Source: Climacium dendroides (Eukaryota > Streptophyta > Bryopsida > Hypnales > Climaciaceae). From it: DNA of 64,000 nucleotides. The notes under the pieces were generated by a model, which was not told the origin of the DNA, ran no database searches, and saw only the letters and a list, made by a program, of their open reading frames with translations. The number at the start of each line of letters is the position of its first letter. Positions within the stretch are counted from its first letter, which is position 1. Position numbers and translations under genes: made by a program. Where the stretch lies: assembly GCA_950106755.1 (NCBI GenBank), contig OX467084.1, positions 28,957,213 to 29,021,212 on the forward strand. Direction: 5' to 3'. Below are positions 33,996 through 45,413 of the stretch, one piece after another.

Positions 33996-34915
33996 CCCCT
34001 AAAGGACCAAGGCCAAAAAACACTCAAAATTGCCATTTCTGTAGCAAAGAGTAAAAAAATTTGAAAATTATTTTTTTTGCACATCCAACCGTAGGATCTT
34101 ATACCTTAATAGTATGGAAATGTGTGGAAAAAATTTCAGAAATTTTGACCACATAGATTAAAAGATATTTGTGTTTAAAGTGAAAAAAATAATTTTTTCA
34201 GCACCTTGCGGGACTGGATTATTTGACTTTGAACTTTTTTAACTTAAATTTTTTGCACTACAGAGTTTTGAGCTTTAAATCCTTATTGTGGGAAATTGAG
34301 TTGAGAATCTAGAAAAAAAGAAAATTTTAAGAAAAAGATTAATTTTCATGCTTAAAAAAATTGTTAAGTAGAAGTAGGTATGAGAATGAAGGAAAAACTA
34401 AATTATTAATATCATTAAGATGGAATTAAAATGCACTAATCTCAATGGTGAGATTGTTCTAGCAAGCAAACAAAATCATGTAAATTTTTTTTTAGAAAAA
34501 TTGTAAAAATTGCATTCAGAAATGAATTCTATAAGTTATTTTTTCAGGAAGATGCTCTAACTACCCGATATACAAGATTGTCCATAACTTTCTCATAATA
34601 AGTCCAAATGGAATGAATCGAAGCTTCCCATGCAGACAAAAATATAATCTACAAGAAAAAAAATCCAAAAAAGAAAAATTCAAAATTTTGCAAATTTTTT
34701 TTGCTGCCCGGACTGCCCCCCGTCCCCTACTTTGAGCTTATTTGGTCATAACTTTTGTTTCCGGGCACCAAATGTGAAAAAAATTATATTCCCACAAAGC
34801 TCATCAGATTTTCTATCTTCAAAAAAAGTTTCAAAAAATCATGACAAAATTTCAGCCCGTAGGTACCTGCCCGAAATCCAATTTGTCCCCCGAAGGGACA
34901 ATGGTCCTTTAGGGG
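33996..34915. mobile_element. TTAA-flanked TIR element (piggyBac-like MITE), 920 bp
   Basis: TTAA lies at 33992-33995 and 34916-34919. The termini CCCCTAAAGGACCA and TGGTCCTTTAGGGG are perfect 14-bp inverted repeats. The flanks (AAATCGCCCATT and AGAGCTGAAACT) are adjacent in the related sequence near 26177-26205 without this insert, which gives an independent empty site. The interior matches 18661-19859 in reverse complement. No transposase is encoded; a 64-codon frame at 34732-34926 runs across the right end and is not a gene. Confidence 0.82.
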
Positions 34916-36570
34916 TTAAGAGCTGAAACTAAATTTTGGGAAAGTGAAGCTTCTTGAAATATTTTTCAGAAATTTTCCTTGAGAGACAAGTGGAATTGGC
35001 ATCTAATCCAAGTCGATTCATATTGTTTGGAGCTTTGTGGAATTAGTTATAGAATTTTGAAGTTGAAATGGCATAGGTCTCAATAATCGTCCACCTCCTC
35101 AAATGTACACTATTTGCACACTATTGAAGTTTATAAAAAGCAACATGTACAAATAGAGTACATTTTAGAAGGTGGGTGATTTTAGAGCTTGTGTACTTTT
35201 AAAGCCTTCTACCCTAGCAAGGTTAATATATATTATATAGGCAACAATGTCTTGTATTTTTTGAAATGCACTAATCCTTGAAGGCCTTAAAAGCCCTTTG
35301 TGCTTGTATATTACATTATGATAGTATATAAATAACAATGTATAACAATTTATATATTAAACCACAATTGAAGAGTTACAAGGCTACATACAAATCGTGT
35401 AGAGGGACCCCAAGGCCTTTTCAAGAGCTAAAAGTTGCTCCCCCTTTGTCCTAATGCACACTCCAACAATTGAACTATCCATGTAAGAATTTATTTTGGC
35501 ATTTGTTACAATGCAAGATGCTAAATCCATCCCATGAAGTAGTACTAGCAAGGTGAAAACACAAGTTCTTTGGTATAGAAGTAAAATCTTGCCCCCTATT
35601 TTGTACTGTGTCTAAGGTAAGTTCTTGACCTCTCCTAGCTAATTCGGAGTCTTTGATTGCAAATATGAATTCAAAATTTGCAAATTTCTTCATGCCTGAA
35701 AAATAAAAAACTTCCTTCGTTTTCCCCAGGGTAAAATTCCTGCGTTTTCACCTGGCTGGTCCCACTTTGTGAGACGGGTTTATCGTCCTGCTATTGCAAA
35801 TTCTCAGATTGTTTTATAGAAAAATATCTCATGTCCGTTATCAGGGATCCCGCCCAGCCCCGCCCCCCCCCTGTGTTCCCATTCCCTTGGACCAGGTAAA
35901 GTGAGCACATAGAGTGCATTTTTAATTCATGGTGAAAACCCTAATTCTGACTGAGATTACTTGCTTTACTGGTTACCTAGATTTGGTAAATTTTTTGATT
36001 TCGTCGTGGTCAACACAATGTCTAGACTTCTGCTTTAACGGAATAGAAATATTCTCTCCTGTGTCGAGACAAACCAGGGTAGCCCCAGCGCATCTGGGGC
36101 CAGGATCGCGGGTTCACAAACCCGGCCCAGACCTCCAGGTCCTGGATCACTGGCTGCGGCGCTTCGGGGATCTCAAATAGAAGTTGCTCGGCCAAGCTTG
36201 AATCCAAGTTGAAGACGAAGCTTGTAGTTTAAAATTTCTGCAGGTCCGGATTGTGTGAAAATCCCGAAATACTGATGCAGATCACGCCGAAGACGCGATG
36301 CTTTTGACGTGCATCTTCAGAAATGACCATGATTATATAGAGCTACACTAAATTCGGATGCAGGACTCGAGGTTATTATATTTACAGTAGAGGATTGAAT
36401 GGATATTTCGGCTTTGGTTTTGTGAAGCTGTATGGATTGTTGAGAGATTAGAGTGCAGTGGACGATGCGAGGTTTGGAATCGTTATGCAAGAAAGAGCAA
36501 GTACGTAGTATCTGAAATTTTATTAGAGAAGAAGAGGAAGAAGAATGGAAGCTGGAGATTGTTGTCGTGA
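34916..36570. promoter_or_regulatory. Upstream region of the lipoxygenase gene
   Basis: To about 35250 this is dispersed repeat DNA. From about 35700 the composition becomes more GC-balanced, with a C-rich patch at 35855-35872, and it presumably contains the promoter and 5' leader of the lipoxygenase. No TATA box or other site could be assigned. The frames 35929-36180 and 36207-36022 overlap on opposite strands and are not called. Confidence 0.4.
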
Positions 36571-39500
36571 ATGATTTGTTGCCCGAGTTGGAACGAATTC
36601 CTCTATTACGTATTCAAAAAGATTCAAGAGATGGAACGATGTATTACAGGAGTGACGGGATGGCAGCAGCCGCTGTGCATGACATTGAAGATGAATCCGT
36701 TCGCCAAAGCTGCTCCAGCGGCTGCAGTTGAATTGCGACAATTTCACCGGAACTATGGAGGCGCTCTTCATGAGCATATGCCAATGCAGAGAATGGCAGG
36801 AGCGCTTCTCGTCAAATGTGAATCAAGTCACAAGAATAGGAGGAATCAGCGAAGGTCCAGCAGGCCCTTGAACCAGGCGACATCCGCGTCTAAAACACGA
36901 TTGACTCCCGTTCAAACGGAGTTGGAGTTAATCAATGATCTTCGTGTAGGTCAGGGGATTAGCGATGTGCTTCTGGAGTTGCAGAAGCAGAAATCCCATT
37001 CGCAAGTGCTAAAGGTTACTATCGAGTTGTGTAAGAAGGAGTATTTCGTGGTGCCGAAGTCGGTGGCCGAAAGTGACTTGAAGTTTTGGGATGAGGAGGA
37101 CGAAAGACTTGGAAAGAAGGTTCGGTTTCGGCTTGTTAGCGTTGAGGTTGATCCAGGTGAGTAACTTACGTAATATTTTCACCGCAATCTCATGATTGCT
37201 GACCAGTATTCTGCTAACAATCTAATTAGATGTTTCCCCTTTTCTTTTTTTCTGTTGCACATGACGTGTGAAAGCTATAATCCTCACAATCGTGAGATGG
37301 TCACAGTGACAGGGAGACCGAAGCAGAGTACCGAAGTGGCGATAGAGAAGTGGACGGAGGTGGATCCCGAAAATCACAGCCCATCCTCGAATGTGACGAA
37401 ATTTGATGTCAACTTGAAGGTGGAGAAGGATTTTGGAACTCCAGGTGCGCTGATTTTGAAGAATTTTCACAGAGACGAGTTCTTTCTCAAGGCCGTCTCT
37501 GTCGAGCTTCCGGACGAGTCTACGATTCATTTTCCGTGCAACTCGTGCGTGTATAACGCTGACCAGTATGCTGACGACCGCGTGTTCTTCAGCAATAAGG
37601 TAGCCTTTCAACACACCTTTCTGTTCGAAGGTCCAGGAGCATTGGAAGAGTAAACAAACATTCAATGAACGAGCATACGAACATCACGTTCATTCTGAAA
37701 TAAGTCGATGATCTCACCAGTCAAACTCTAAGAACGGAAATCACAGCCTGCAATAAATGTTTCCTGGCAAAGGTTTGGATATGTTCATACAAATTTCTGT
37801 ACAAGTACATGCCTGGAGTTTATAGTGAATGAACCTATTTCTTGATAGTTTTCAGTAGTAGATGGAATCCCTGGAATTGACTTGAAATTTAACAAAAATT
37901 GAAGTATTTCGAACTAGCTAGCCTCCAAATCTGCTGCAGTAACATCGAGTGGTTACGAATAGAAAGAGTTAAGATGCAAACAGAGAGTACTGCATCACCG
38001 TTTATTGCTTTGAAACGATGCCGGAGGGTTATCATTCTTATCGATGTACAAATAAGAATCATCGATTCAATGGTTTTTAATGGCTGCTGGTCGATTCTTG
38101 CGCAGGTGTATCTACCACAAGATACCCCAGCCGGCTTGAAGGGATTGCGTGAGCAAGAGCTAATCAATATGCGCGGCAAAGGGTCGGGGTTGCGGAAGGA
38201 AGCAGACCGGATTTACGACTATGATGTATATAACGACTTAGGAGACAGTGACCAGCACGAGAGCTTTAAGCGGCCAGTGTTGGGTAGAAATGACAAATTT
38301 CCTTACCCCAGACGCATGCGCACTGGACGACCACCATCTGAGATTGGTACCTACGACCGACCTTAACCATGAATTGAAGATGTGATGTATTCCTCCAGCA
38401 CAATCTTAGAGATGTGTCAACTCTAACCCTATCCTTCAGCATCCTTCGATCAAATGTTAGACCAAGTCCCTGTTGGTCATTACTAATGTCTTTTCACTTT
38501 CGCCTGATACATCGTCTTGTTCCAGATCCAACATCGGAGCATCGTGGTGAAATGTATGCGAAGTTTTACATTCCAAGGGATGAGCGGGTAACGTTGGTGA
38601 AGATCCCGGGCTTGGAGCAGGAGGATGCGATTGAAACGGCTTCGAGAAAAATGATGCCAGCCCTCTTTGCGCTGTACTCTACTCAGGTGGAGTATCAGGG
38701 CATGGATCAAGTATTCGACTTGTTCAGGAAAGGTGTCACTCTGTCTACTGATTCCAAATGTGTGTCGGACCCTGAGCCAGGATGTGAATCGGAGGCAGAA
38801 ACTGTCACGTTTCGACTTCCGAAAGTTGTTGCAGGTACATTTGTGTTGTTGCTGGCATAGTGCACTAGCAATTTTTATCAAATCAAATATTGGATATGGC
38901 ATACAGTGTGCTGATGGTAATTGATGATCAATCACAGCTCGTGAGGATGCTTGGATGCATGATGAGGAATTCGCTCGCCAGGTGCTTGCCGGAATCAATC
39001 CAGTTGCAATTGAGCGTGTGCGCGAGTTTCCCATTCGAAGCACCCTAGACAGCACCACATACGGAAGTCCAGTGTCAGCAATAACAGCAGAGCACATTGA
39101 ACCATTTCTAGAAGGGTTAAACGTACAATCGGCAGTTGCTGAACAAAAGCTCTTTGTGCTCGACTACCACGATACTTTTCTACCATTTGTGAACAAAATT
39201 AACGACTATCCAACTTCAAAAGCTTACGCCACTAGAACTTTGTTGTTTACAAGAAAGGACGGCACTATGATTCCGGTTGCCATTGAGCTCAGCTTGCCAC
39301 CATGCGAAGGGAATAATCAGCCTGCCATGAATCGTGTCGTCACCCCACCATCCTTGGGCAAAAAGGATTGGATATGGGAGCTTGCAAAAACTCATGTCAT
39401 GGCGAATGATGCTGGGTATCACCAACTCATAAGTCACTGGTGAGTATCAATCTTACTTCAAAACAAACTCCAAGAAAAGACAATATATTTTGAATGTCCC

Positions 39501-40843
39501 TGGATCTCTAAGCAGCACTTTGAATTGTAAGCATTGTAAATTCAGTTGAATACTTGCAAGATTCCTAAATATACTGAAATGTTGCGGGGCTCAAAATTGT
39601 TGTAGGTTGCGCTCCCACGCCGCTATGGAGCCTATGATCATTGCGACGCACAGGCAATTGAGCCCACTTCATCCAGTGCACCAAGCCCTTGTGCACCACT
39701 TCAAAGATACGCTGGACATCAATGCCGCAGCACGAAAAGCACTCGTCAACGCTGGTGGCATTATAGAGAAGACCTTCACCCCCCATGAAATCTCCATGCA
39801 GATGAGTTCCACATGGTACAAGCATAAGTGGCGATTTGACGAACAAGCCTTGCCTGTGGATTTGCTCAAAAGGTACTATCTCTCTTTCTATCGTCCATCT
39901 TCATATCCTGGCCAGATTTTTTTTGAACTTGCAAGTGGCTAACAAAGGTCTGGAATGTGCTGAACAGGGGCATGGCTATCCCAGACGAAAATGCAGAGCA
40001 CGGCATTAAGTTGGTGATGGAAGACTATCCGTTCGCTGCAGATGGGCTAGAGCATTGGGGTGCAATCCAATCATGGCTTTCAGACTATGTAGAAGTAATC
40101 TACAAGGATGATGCCAGTGTTCGCAAGGACGAGGAGCTTCGAAAATGGTGGACCGAAATTCGGACCGTGGGACATGGCGACAAAAAGGACGATGAAGGGT
40201 GGCCAGTGATGGATTCCAAAAAGTCTTTGATCCGTATTTTGAGCATCATCGTGTGGACTGCTTCTTGCCATCACGCAGCAGTGAACTTTGGACAATACGA
40301 GTATGCTGGTTTCATGCCTAACCATCCGACGATTACACGTAGACTTATTCCCAGCGAAGGAACACCAGAATTCCTGGAGCTTCAAAAGGATCCCGAGGCC
40401 TTTTATCTGTCAACGGTCTCCAATGAGACACAAGCAACGGTAATCGCAATCACAACAGAGGCACTATCAACTCATGCAAACCACGAGGAGTATTTGGGTC
40501 AAAGGAATACAAAAAATTGGACTAACGATGACAAGGTATTTCTTCCATCAAGCTCTCCTCGATCAAACTTCTGGGAATTACTGTTCATTACAAAATCGTA
40601 TAAGATTCAGTGAATGTATAGTTCTAGAACTTACCAAAAACGCTGGAGCTTGTGCAGATATTGGCAGCATTTAGCAGTTTCCAAAGGAAGATCGATGAAA
40701 TTGAGAAGCTCGTAACGCAAAGGAATCAAGACAAGAGACTAAAGCATCGTAACGGTCCAGCTCAAGTTCCTTACGAGCTCCTACACCCCTCATCTGAACC
40801 AGGTTTGACAGGTAAGGGTGTTCCCAACAGCGCCTCAATCTGA
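36571..40843 (+). CDS. LOX: Lipoxygenase, predicted plastid 13-LOX
   Basis: Eight exons: 36571-37160, 37275-37599, 38106-38346, 38526-38834, 38938-39439, 39606-39872, 39968-40535, 40658-40843; about 995 residues. Lipoxygenases add O2 to polyunsaturated fatty acids, the first step of oxylipin synthesis. The iron ligands are visible: His near 655 and 660 in [12 protein letters not shown], His near 847 and Asn near 851 in HHAAVNFGQ, and the C-terminal Ile of [12 protein letters not shown] carries Phe where 9-LOXs have Val, which suggests 13-specificity. Ala in INAAAR fits S-stereospecificity. A PLAT-type beta-barrel region precedes the catalytic part. The N-terminal extension of about 100 residues is basic and hydroxylated and may be a transit peptide. 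An ATG at 36631 is a good alternative start. Intron 1 is uncertain: the strong donor CAG/GTGAGT (ends 37156) would shift the frame with the only usable acceptor, so a donor 4 bp further was chosen. Confidence 0.93.
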
Positions 40844-41336
40844 CGACAGCACTTCACAAGACATGCTGGGTTGAAAATTGTACGCAGCAAGTCAGTTAGA
40901 ACCTCAGTCACAACTAAGACAATGTGACCAAGAGTTTTGAGTTCCTGATTTCCGCGGTAAAACACCGCCTGTATAGAGCTGAAAATGGAGCAAACATGGT
41001 TTATGATATGGTAGTCGTATTCTAGAATTCTTGAGTGCGCTCATCAAAATTTGTAAGAGGATGCATAACTTTCGCACTGCATCCCTTAGTTTGAATAAGT
41101 GATTTCTCTCCAATGCTTTCATCATGTGCCGACTATGCATGAAATTGTACAAGTTTCTAATGCAGTCGCCTCAAACCTAATCATACAATGTACACCATAT
41201 TGGAAAGCCGTTTGGTCACAATGCTCACGAACCTTGAATGACTCACCATCTATGCAGCTTACAATCCGATAGCGGAGATCAGCCAAGCTGCGAGGACCGT
41301 AAAGGACTTTTCACAGCTCGCCAGTCCTCATACCCT
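40844..41336. other. Convergent intergenic region
   Basis: This is the space between the 3' ends of the lipoxygenase (+) and the NAA38-like gene (-). It holds their 3' untranslated regions. The antisense frame 41152-40904 has no recognisable motif and is not called. Confidence 0.5.
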
Positions 41337-41741
41337 TCAGGAGCCAATTTGCAAAAGATCCATCTTCTCCTCTAGCGAACACTCCACGTGACACGAAGTC
41401 CGGCACCGGGCCGGAATCAGAACCAACCCCAAGCTCCGCTGCTCTGCAGGCGCCATGCCCACTCCCCCAGCACCAGGCACGTTGCGGAACTCCGCCGTGT
41501 CGTACAAAATTATGTTGCCTTGCTTGTCCAGACAATGGAACTTCCCCACGAACATGCGTCCGTCCTCCACTCCCACCTTGAACCTCCTGTACAACAACCG
41601 CCGTGCCTTCCTCACAATCGGCTTCCCATGTTCGGGCACACTCTTTTGATCCGCAAACATCCTCAGATCCTCCAGCTCTTGAATCGGGTCCCTGAAATCC
41701 TCCGGAATCGTGCCCGACCCGTCCTCGACATGAGCATCCAT
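41337..41741 (-). CDS. NAA38: Sm-like NAA38/LSMD1 family protein (NatC auxiliary subunit)
   Basis: A single open exon encodes 134 residues, starting at the ATG complementary to 41739-41741; the frame is open further upstream but has no ATG. Residues 41-130 or so form an Sm-like fold signature: KARRLLYRRFKVGVEDGR, GKFHCLDKQGNIIL and SLGLVLIPARCRTSCHVEC. This order, including the KFHCLDKQGNIIL strand and the final SCHVECS, matches NAA38 (LSMD1), the small subunit of the NatC N-terminal acetyltransferase that acts on nascent proteins at the ribosome. The N-terminal 40 residues are acidic and not conserved-looking. The gene converges on the lipoxygenase. It may be an intronless copy, or upstream exons may exist, but none was seen. 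Confidence 0.85.
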   Translation of the reverse strand: MDAHVEDGSGTIPEDFRDPIQELEDLRMFADQKSVPEHGKPIVRKARRLLYRRFKVGVEDGRMFVGKFHCLDKQGNIILYDTAEFRNVPGAGGVGMAPAEQRSLGLVLIPARCRTSCHVECSLEEKMDLLQIGS

Positions 41742-42119
41742 TGCACGCTCGTAATCGGAACCAACCGATCCACAATCACCTCCAGGCAATTGCAACGAAC
41801 CTCACAAGAATTGACGCAAATGGATCCGGGGCGAACTTCAAACCCTAATTTCCTGATACTGTATTTGGTCAGTGCAGAGCATATTTTCATTCATCGATTG
41901 GTGATTGTTCATCCTCTTGTCAGGGGGTCATCCCTTTCTCAGGGGTCATCCCTTTTTTAGGGGCCATCCAACCCCAGAGTAAGGAAATGGAAACGTAGGA
42001 ATTGACCTCCAGCCAAGGGTAAATGTAAAAAATGCCCCCTATTTGTGTGCTGCGTTAATTTTGTACTCCGGAGTACTTCTTCGTCTCTCCTACTTAACAT
42101 AAAGCAGCCCATTGGTTAG
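41742..42119. promoter_or_regulatory. Upstream region of the NAA38-like gene with a short tandem repeat
   Basis: Three near-copies of a 15-18 bp unit containing AGGGG(T/C)CATCC lie at about 41922-41972. These are roughly 180-230 bp upstream of the start codon on the minus strand. No other signal was recognised. Confidence 0.45.
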
Positions 42120-42540
42120 AATTTGGAGTCTGCCTTCATGCCACTACTAAAATTTTTCAAAATTTTTTCCATGTAAAGACAAGTGTGAGAAATAGTGAAA
42201 GCAATTGAAATTCTATTTTTTAGACAAAGTATGAATTTGTTATAAATTTTTGAACTGATCTATCCAAAAGAGTCAGTAGGCTACCTGATAACCAACAAAA
42301 ACTATATCTAATATGTTCATCTTAATCACCTAAAGCAATCACAATAATTTCTAATGTGGAATGCCCTGAAAAAGTCACATTCTACCATGATTTACACTAA
42401 AAAGTTGAGTGCTCCTAATGAGGTCACTAATCATTCCATGGGTGTCAAGTTAGGCATTGATTATGGCTTGAAAAACTGTCATGGAGTCATTAGGTGTCCA
42501 CTACGGGTCATCTGACCGCAATGGGATGTTTTACCTTATA
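42120..42540 (+). repeat. Dispersed repeat family R, second forward copy
   Basis: It matches 17700-18125 in order, with shared blocks CAAAGTATGAATTTG, TCCTAATGAGGTCA and GACCGCAATGGGATG. It has no LTR insertion. No coding capacity. Confidence 0.75.
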
Positions 42541-44230
42541 TTGGGGCCTCTGATTCCATAAAGGAATTCAAAATTTCAGAATTTTATTATGGAATGACAA
42601 ATAAAAATATTCTAGTATTTTCTCCAAAGATAATCTGTAGGGGGATGAGAGGTCAATTCACCGTAGCCGGAAAAGTTTTGCCTTGCATCCAAGTCAATTT
42701 TGTGAATAACTAAATAAAAGTTGAAGTATATCCAAAATTTAGTAAACTTACATACAAATATCTAGAAAATAAGAAAATTTTATTTGAAGGCCATTACCAT
42801 ACGTTGAGGTCAAGTTTGTAAGATCCCATTGAAATATTTTCTTTTTGGCTGAATATCCGCTTCATTATCTACTTTTAGAATTTATAAATTTTTGTTGTGA
42901 TTTTATTTTGAATTATTTGTGGACTGTAGTGCAAGGCACTATAGCTTAACTACACTACATTGCCACTGGTTCAACTTTTCCTAAATTTTGTGGGACCACA
43001 AGTGAGGCTTCCACGCTTTGAGGTGGCTTTCACTATAGTATTTTCTACAATTTTTTTTTAGATTTCATATTATTTTCATTACAATGTTCATATACACCAT
43101 GTTATAATTTCTAAAAATTTCATTTCATGCCCTATTTATTTATATTTTGATTTATTTTTTAATGAATTTGATCTAGGCGTAAGGTAGTTCATTTTGAAAT
43201 TTAGAATACTATTTAATTTTTTTTGAATAATTTGAAAATTAAAAAATTACATATAGAAAAACCAAAATTCCAAAATTAAACCATTTCAATATGCAAGTAT
43301 CAAAATTGATCTTGGGATAAGATACTTCAAAAAAATGGATTTAAAAACACTCACAAAAACATCAAAAGTACAACCAATAAAATGTAAATGAAGAAAGCAA
43401 TTGTGTAACGCATTCCCTTCATCATGCGGACTAACTTTTATAATATATTCATATAAGTAGAGATTAATCTCCAAATACTCAAATGGCCGAAGTGATTGTT
43501 TTTGAAGTTTCAAAGAAGGTATTAAGGTGAATGTACAAAACCAAAAATTGTATCACCATTCTTTTTGTAATCTTATACCTCTAAGTTAGTTTTGACACTT
43601 TTGTTTTAAAATTTTGATTTTCTAATTTTGCTTGTTTGATATAATCATTTTTAATTTTCAAATTACTCAAAAATTTCTATAATTCAAAAAATATATAAAA
43701 CCCCAAGGGCTATAATTTCAAACTCATGAAAGTATTTTTTTTCTTTTTTTTCAACTATTCAAGATTAACTATATAATAATACAATAATTACTACATATAT
43801 AATTATACAATGGCCTAAAAGTGTCTAATGGATGATAAAGAATCTTTTTATATGAGACAAGAAAACAAATGATTTACAAGATACCCAAAAAGATGTTCCA
43901 AGGTTAGATTTCATCCATTTTGTGTAAACTATAAGTTATATTCATCCATCCATAAAATATATTTTAAATCTTTTTTTAACCCTACAATTTTCTTCACATT
44001 TGGTATGAATGTACCTAGATTATGCAGAAACTACCTACCTAGCCTGATGGTCGGATTTGACCTAGAGTGAGAAATTTTTGTCAGAAATTGCACATATCAT
44101 GTAACGATGGGTTTAGGCCGACGTGGATTTCTAAGATCTGACGTGGATATTCAATTTCGGGGTAGCTGACCCTCACGTTCGGGTATTCGCGGACCGACGG
44201 AGGCACACTATTTCTGAAGTAAGACTAAAA
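42541..44230. other. AT-rich spacer
   Basis: No gene is supported. Inverted similarity between about 43215-43240 (GAATAATTTGAAAATTAAAA) and 43650-43670 (its near-complement) hints at a degraded foldback. 43815-43860 resembles 18155-18190. The last 200 bp become GC-richer towards the downstream gene. Confidence 0.4.
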
Positions 44231-45413
44231 AAAGAGTTTGTTGCGAGGATGAAGCTTCAAGAACGAAGCTTGGTGGGGTGCGCGCTCTCCTCGCCTGCGT
44301 CGTTAGGTTCGGCGAGGCCGCGACGATTGGGAGCACTTGTCGTTGTCTGCAATCTTACAGGACGGAATTGCTTCTGCGATCACAGGGAAGGCCGTGATTC
44401 CGAGGCGCTCCTGGGGCTGGTCGTTGCGTTTTCCTTGGCAATTCCAGTCCGGTACGAGGTCGCTGCGTGAATTTGCTCCTTCGCGAGTGCTGTTGCAGGT
44501 TTGCCGACCTTCTTTGTTTTATTTCTTAGTTTTGAAGTTGAGGAGCTTTTGAGTTTAAATTTCGGTGAAGGTTCATTGCAGTGCAACATTCGAGAAGTGA
44601 TGGTGTTTAATTTTTAATTCTCTCTTTCTGTCTCTCTCTTCTGTGAGGGCTGGTCTTTGTGTCCGTGAGATCGTCTGCTGGATGTACACCAAGCCGGTTG
44701 CTCGGGTCGCATTTTTGGCAGAGGAGTGATAGTTGCAAGAATTCTTTAGGGTTTGGATGCGAATGCTCAGGAAGTAGTAATTGTCTGCATCATTTGGAAA
44801 TTGTACTGGCAGGGATCGAACTTTTCTCGTCCTTGTGGATCAGTGTAGGAGATTGCGACCTCAGTGCCCTAGAACTTGCAGTGGATGATTACACTTAGTA
44901 GCCCACAGTTTCTTCTTTCGTGAGATAGCTTGCACTACCCTTCATTCAAAGTAGACCTAGGGTAGCGCAAAATTAATATGAAATTGACGCGGTAGAGGGT
45001 TCTAGGTCAGCTGACGGAATGCTTGTTGCTCTCTGTCCGTTGACTGTGTCTCTTGCTGCTGGCTGATTACTAGGAGCAGGAATGGCCTAAATTTTGCTTT
45101 CTTGAGCTGTAGCCACTCCTGCCCTAATTTTACGGACGGTCAGGTCGCAGGCTTAGTGTCCTGACGGGAGAGCTAACTTCGCTGCTGCTGCTGGTACTCA
45201 GCAAGGGTGTAAACAAACCTTTTCTCTGATGGTGTTCTTTTTTGTGGCAGATGATAAGGGCTGAATAGGGCAGGAATGGGGTTCACTTTGCTGCCGAGCT
45301 GTTTGCGCAGGGGCCAATAGATTAGTATAGTGATGCTGGGGGAGGGATGCCTCCAATAGTCTCCATCCCTGTACAGTTCCATAGAAACCTTTATCAAAGC
45401 AATCATCGGAGAG
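44231..45413 (+). promoter_or_regulatory. 5' leader region of the PHD-protein gene, with upstream ORFs
   Basis: Composition turns genic at about 44200 and stays so to the main start codon at 45414, with CT-rich tracts (44620-44642) typical of plant leaders. Several upstream ATGs occur. The longest upstream ORF, 44249-44470, is 73 codons and begins MKLQERSLVGCALSSPAS; it resembles a transit peptide but has no downstream partner that could be joined convincingly. Introns in the leader are possible. The promoter itself was not resolved. Confidence 0.45.

Noticed and set aside
36022..36207. Frames upstream of the lipoxygenase as an extra 5' exon or separate gene
   Set aside because: They are open on both strands, lack motifs, and no splice path joins them in frame to the lipoxygenase.
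41311..41960. Other long frames overlapping the NAA38-like gene (154 codons -, 190 codons +)
   Set aside because: They are shadows of the NAA38-like coding frame; only the chosen frame has a conserved Sm-like signature.
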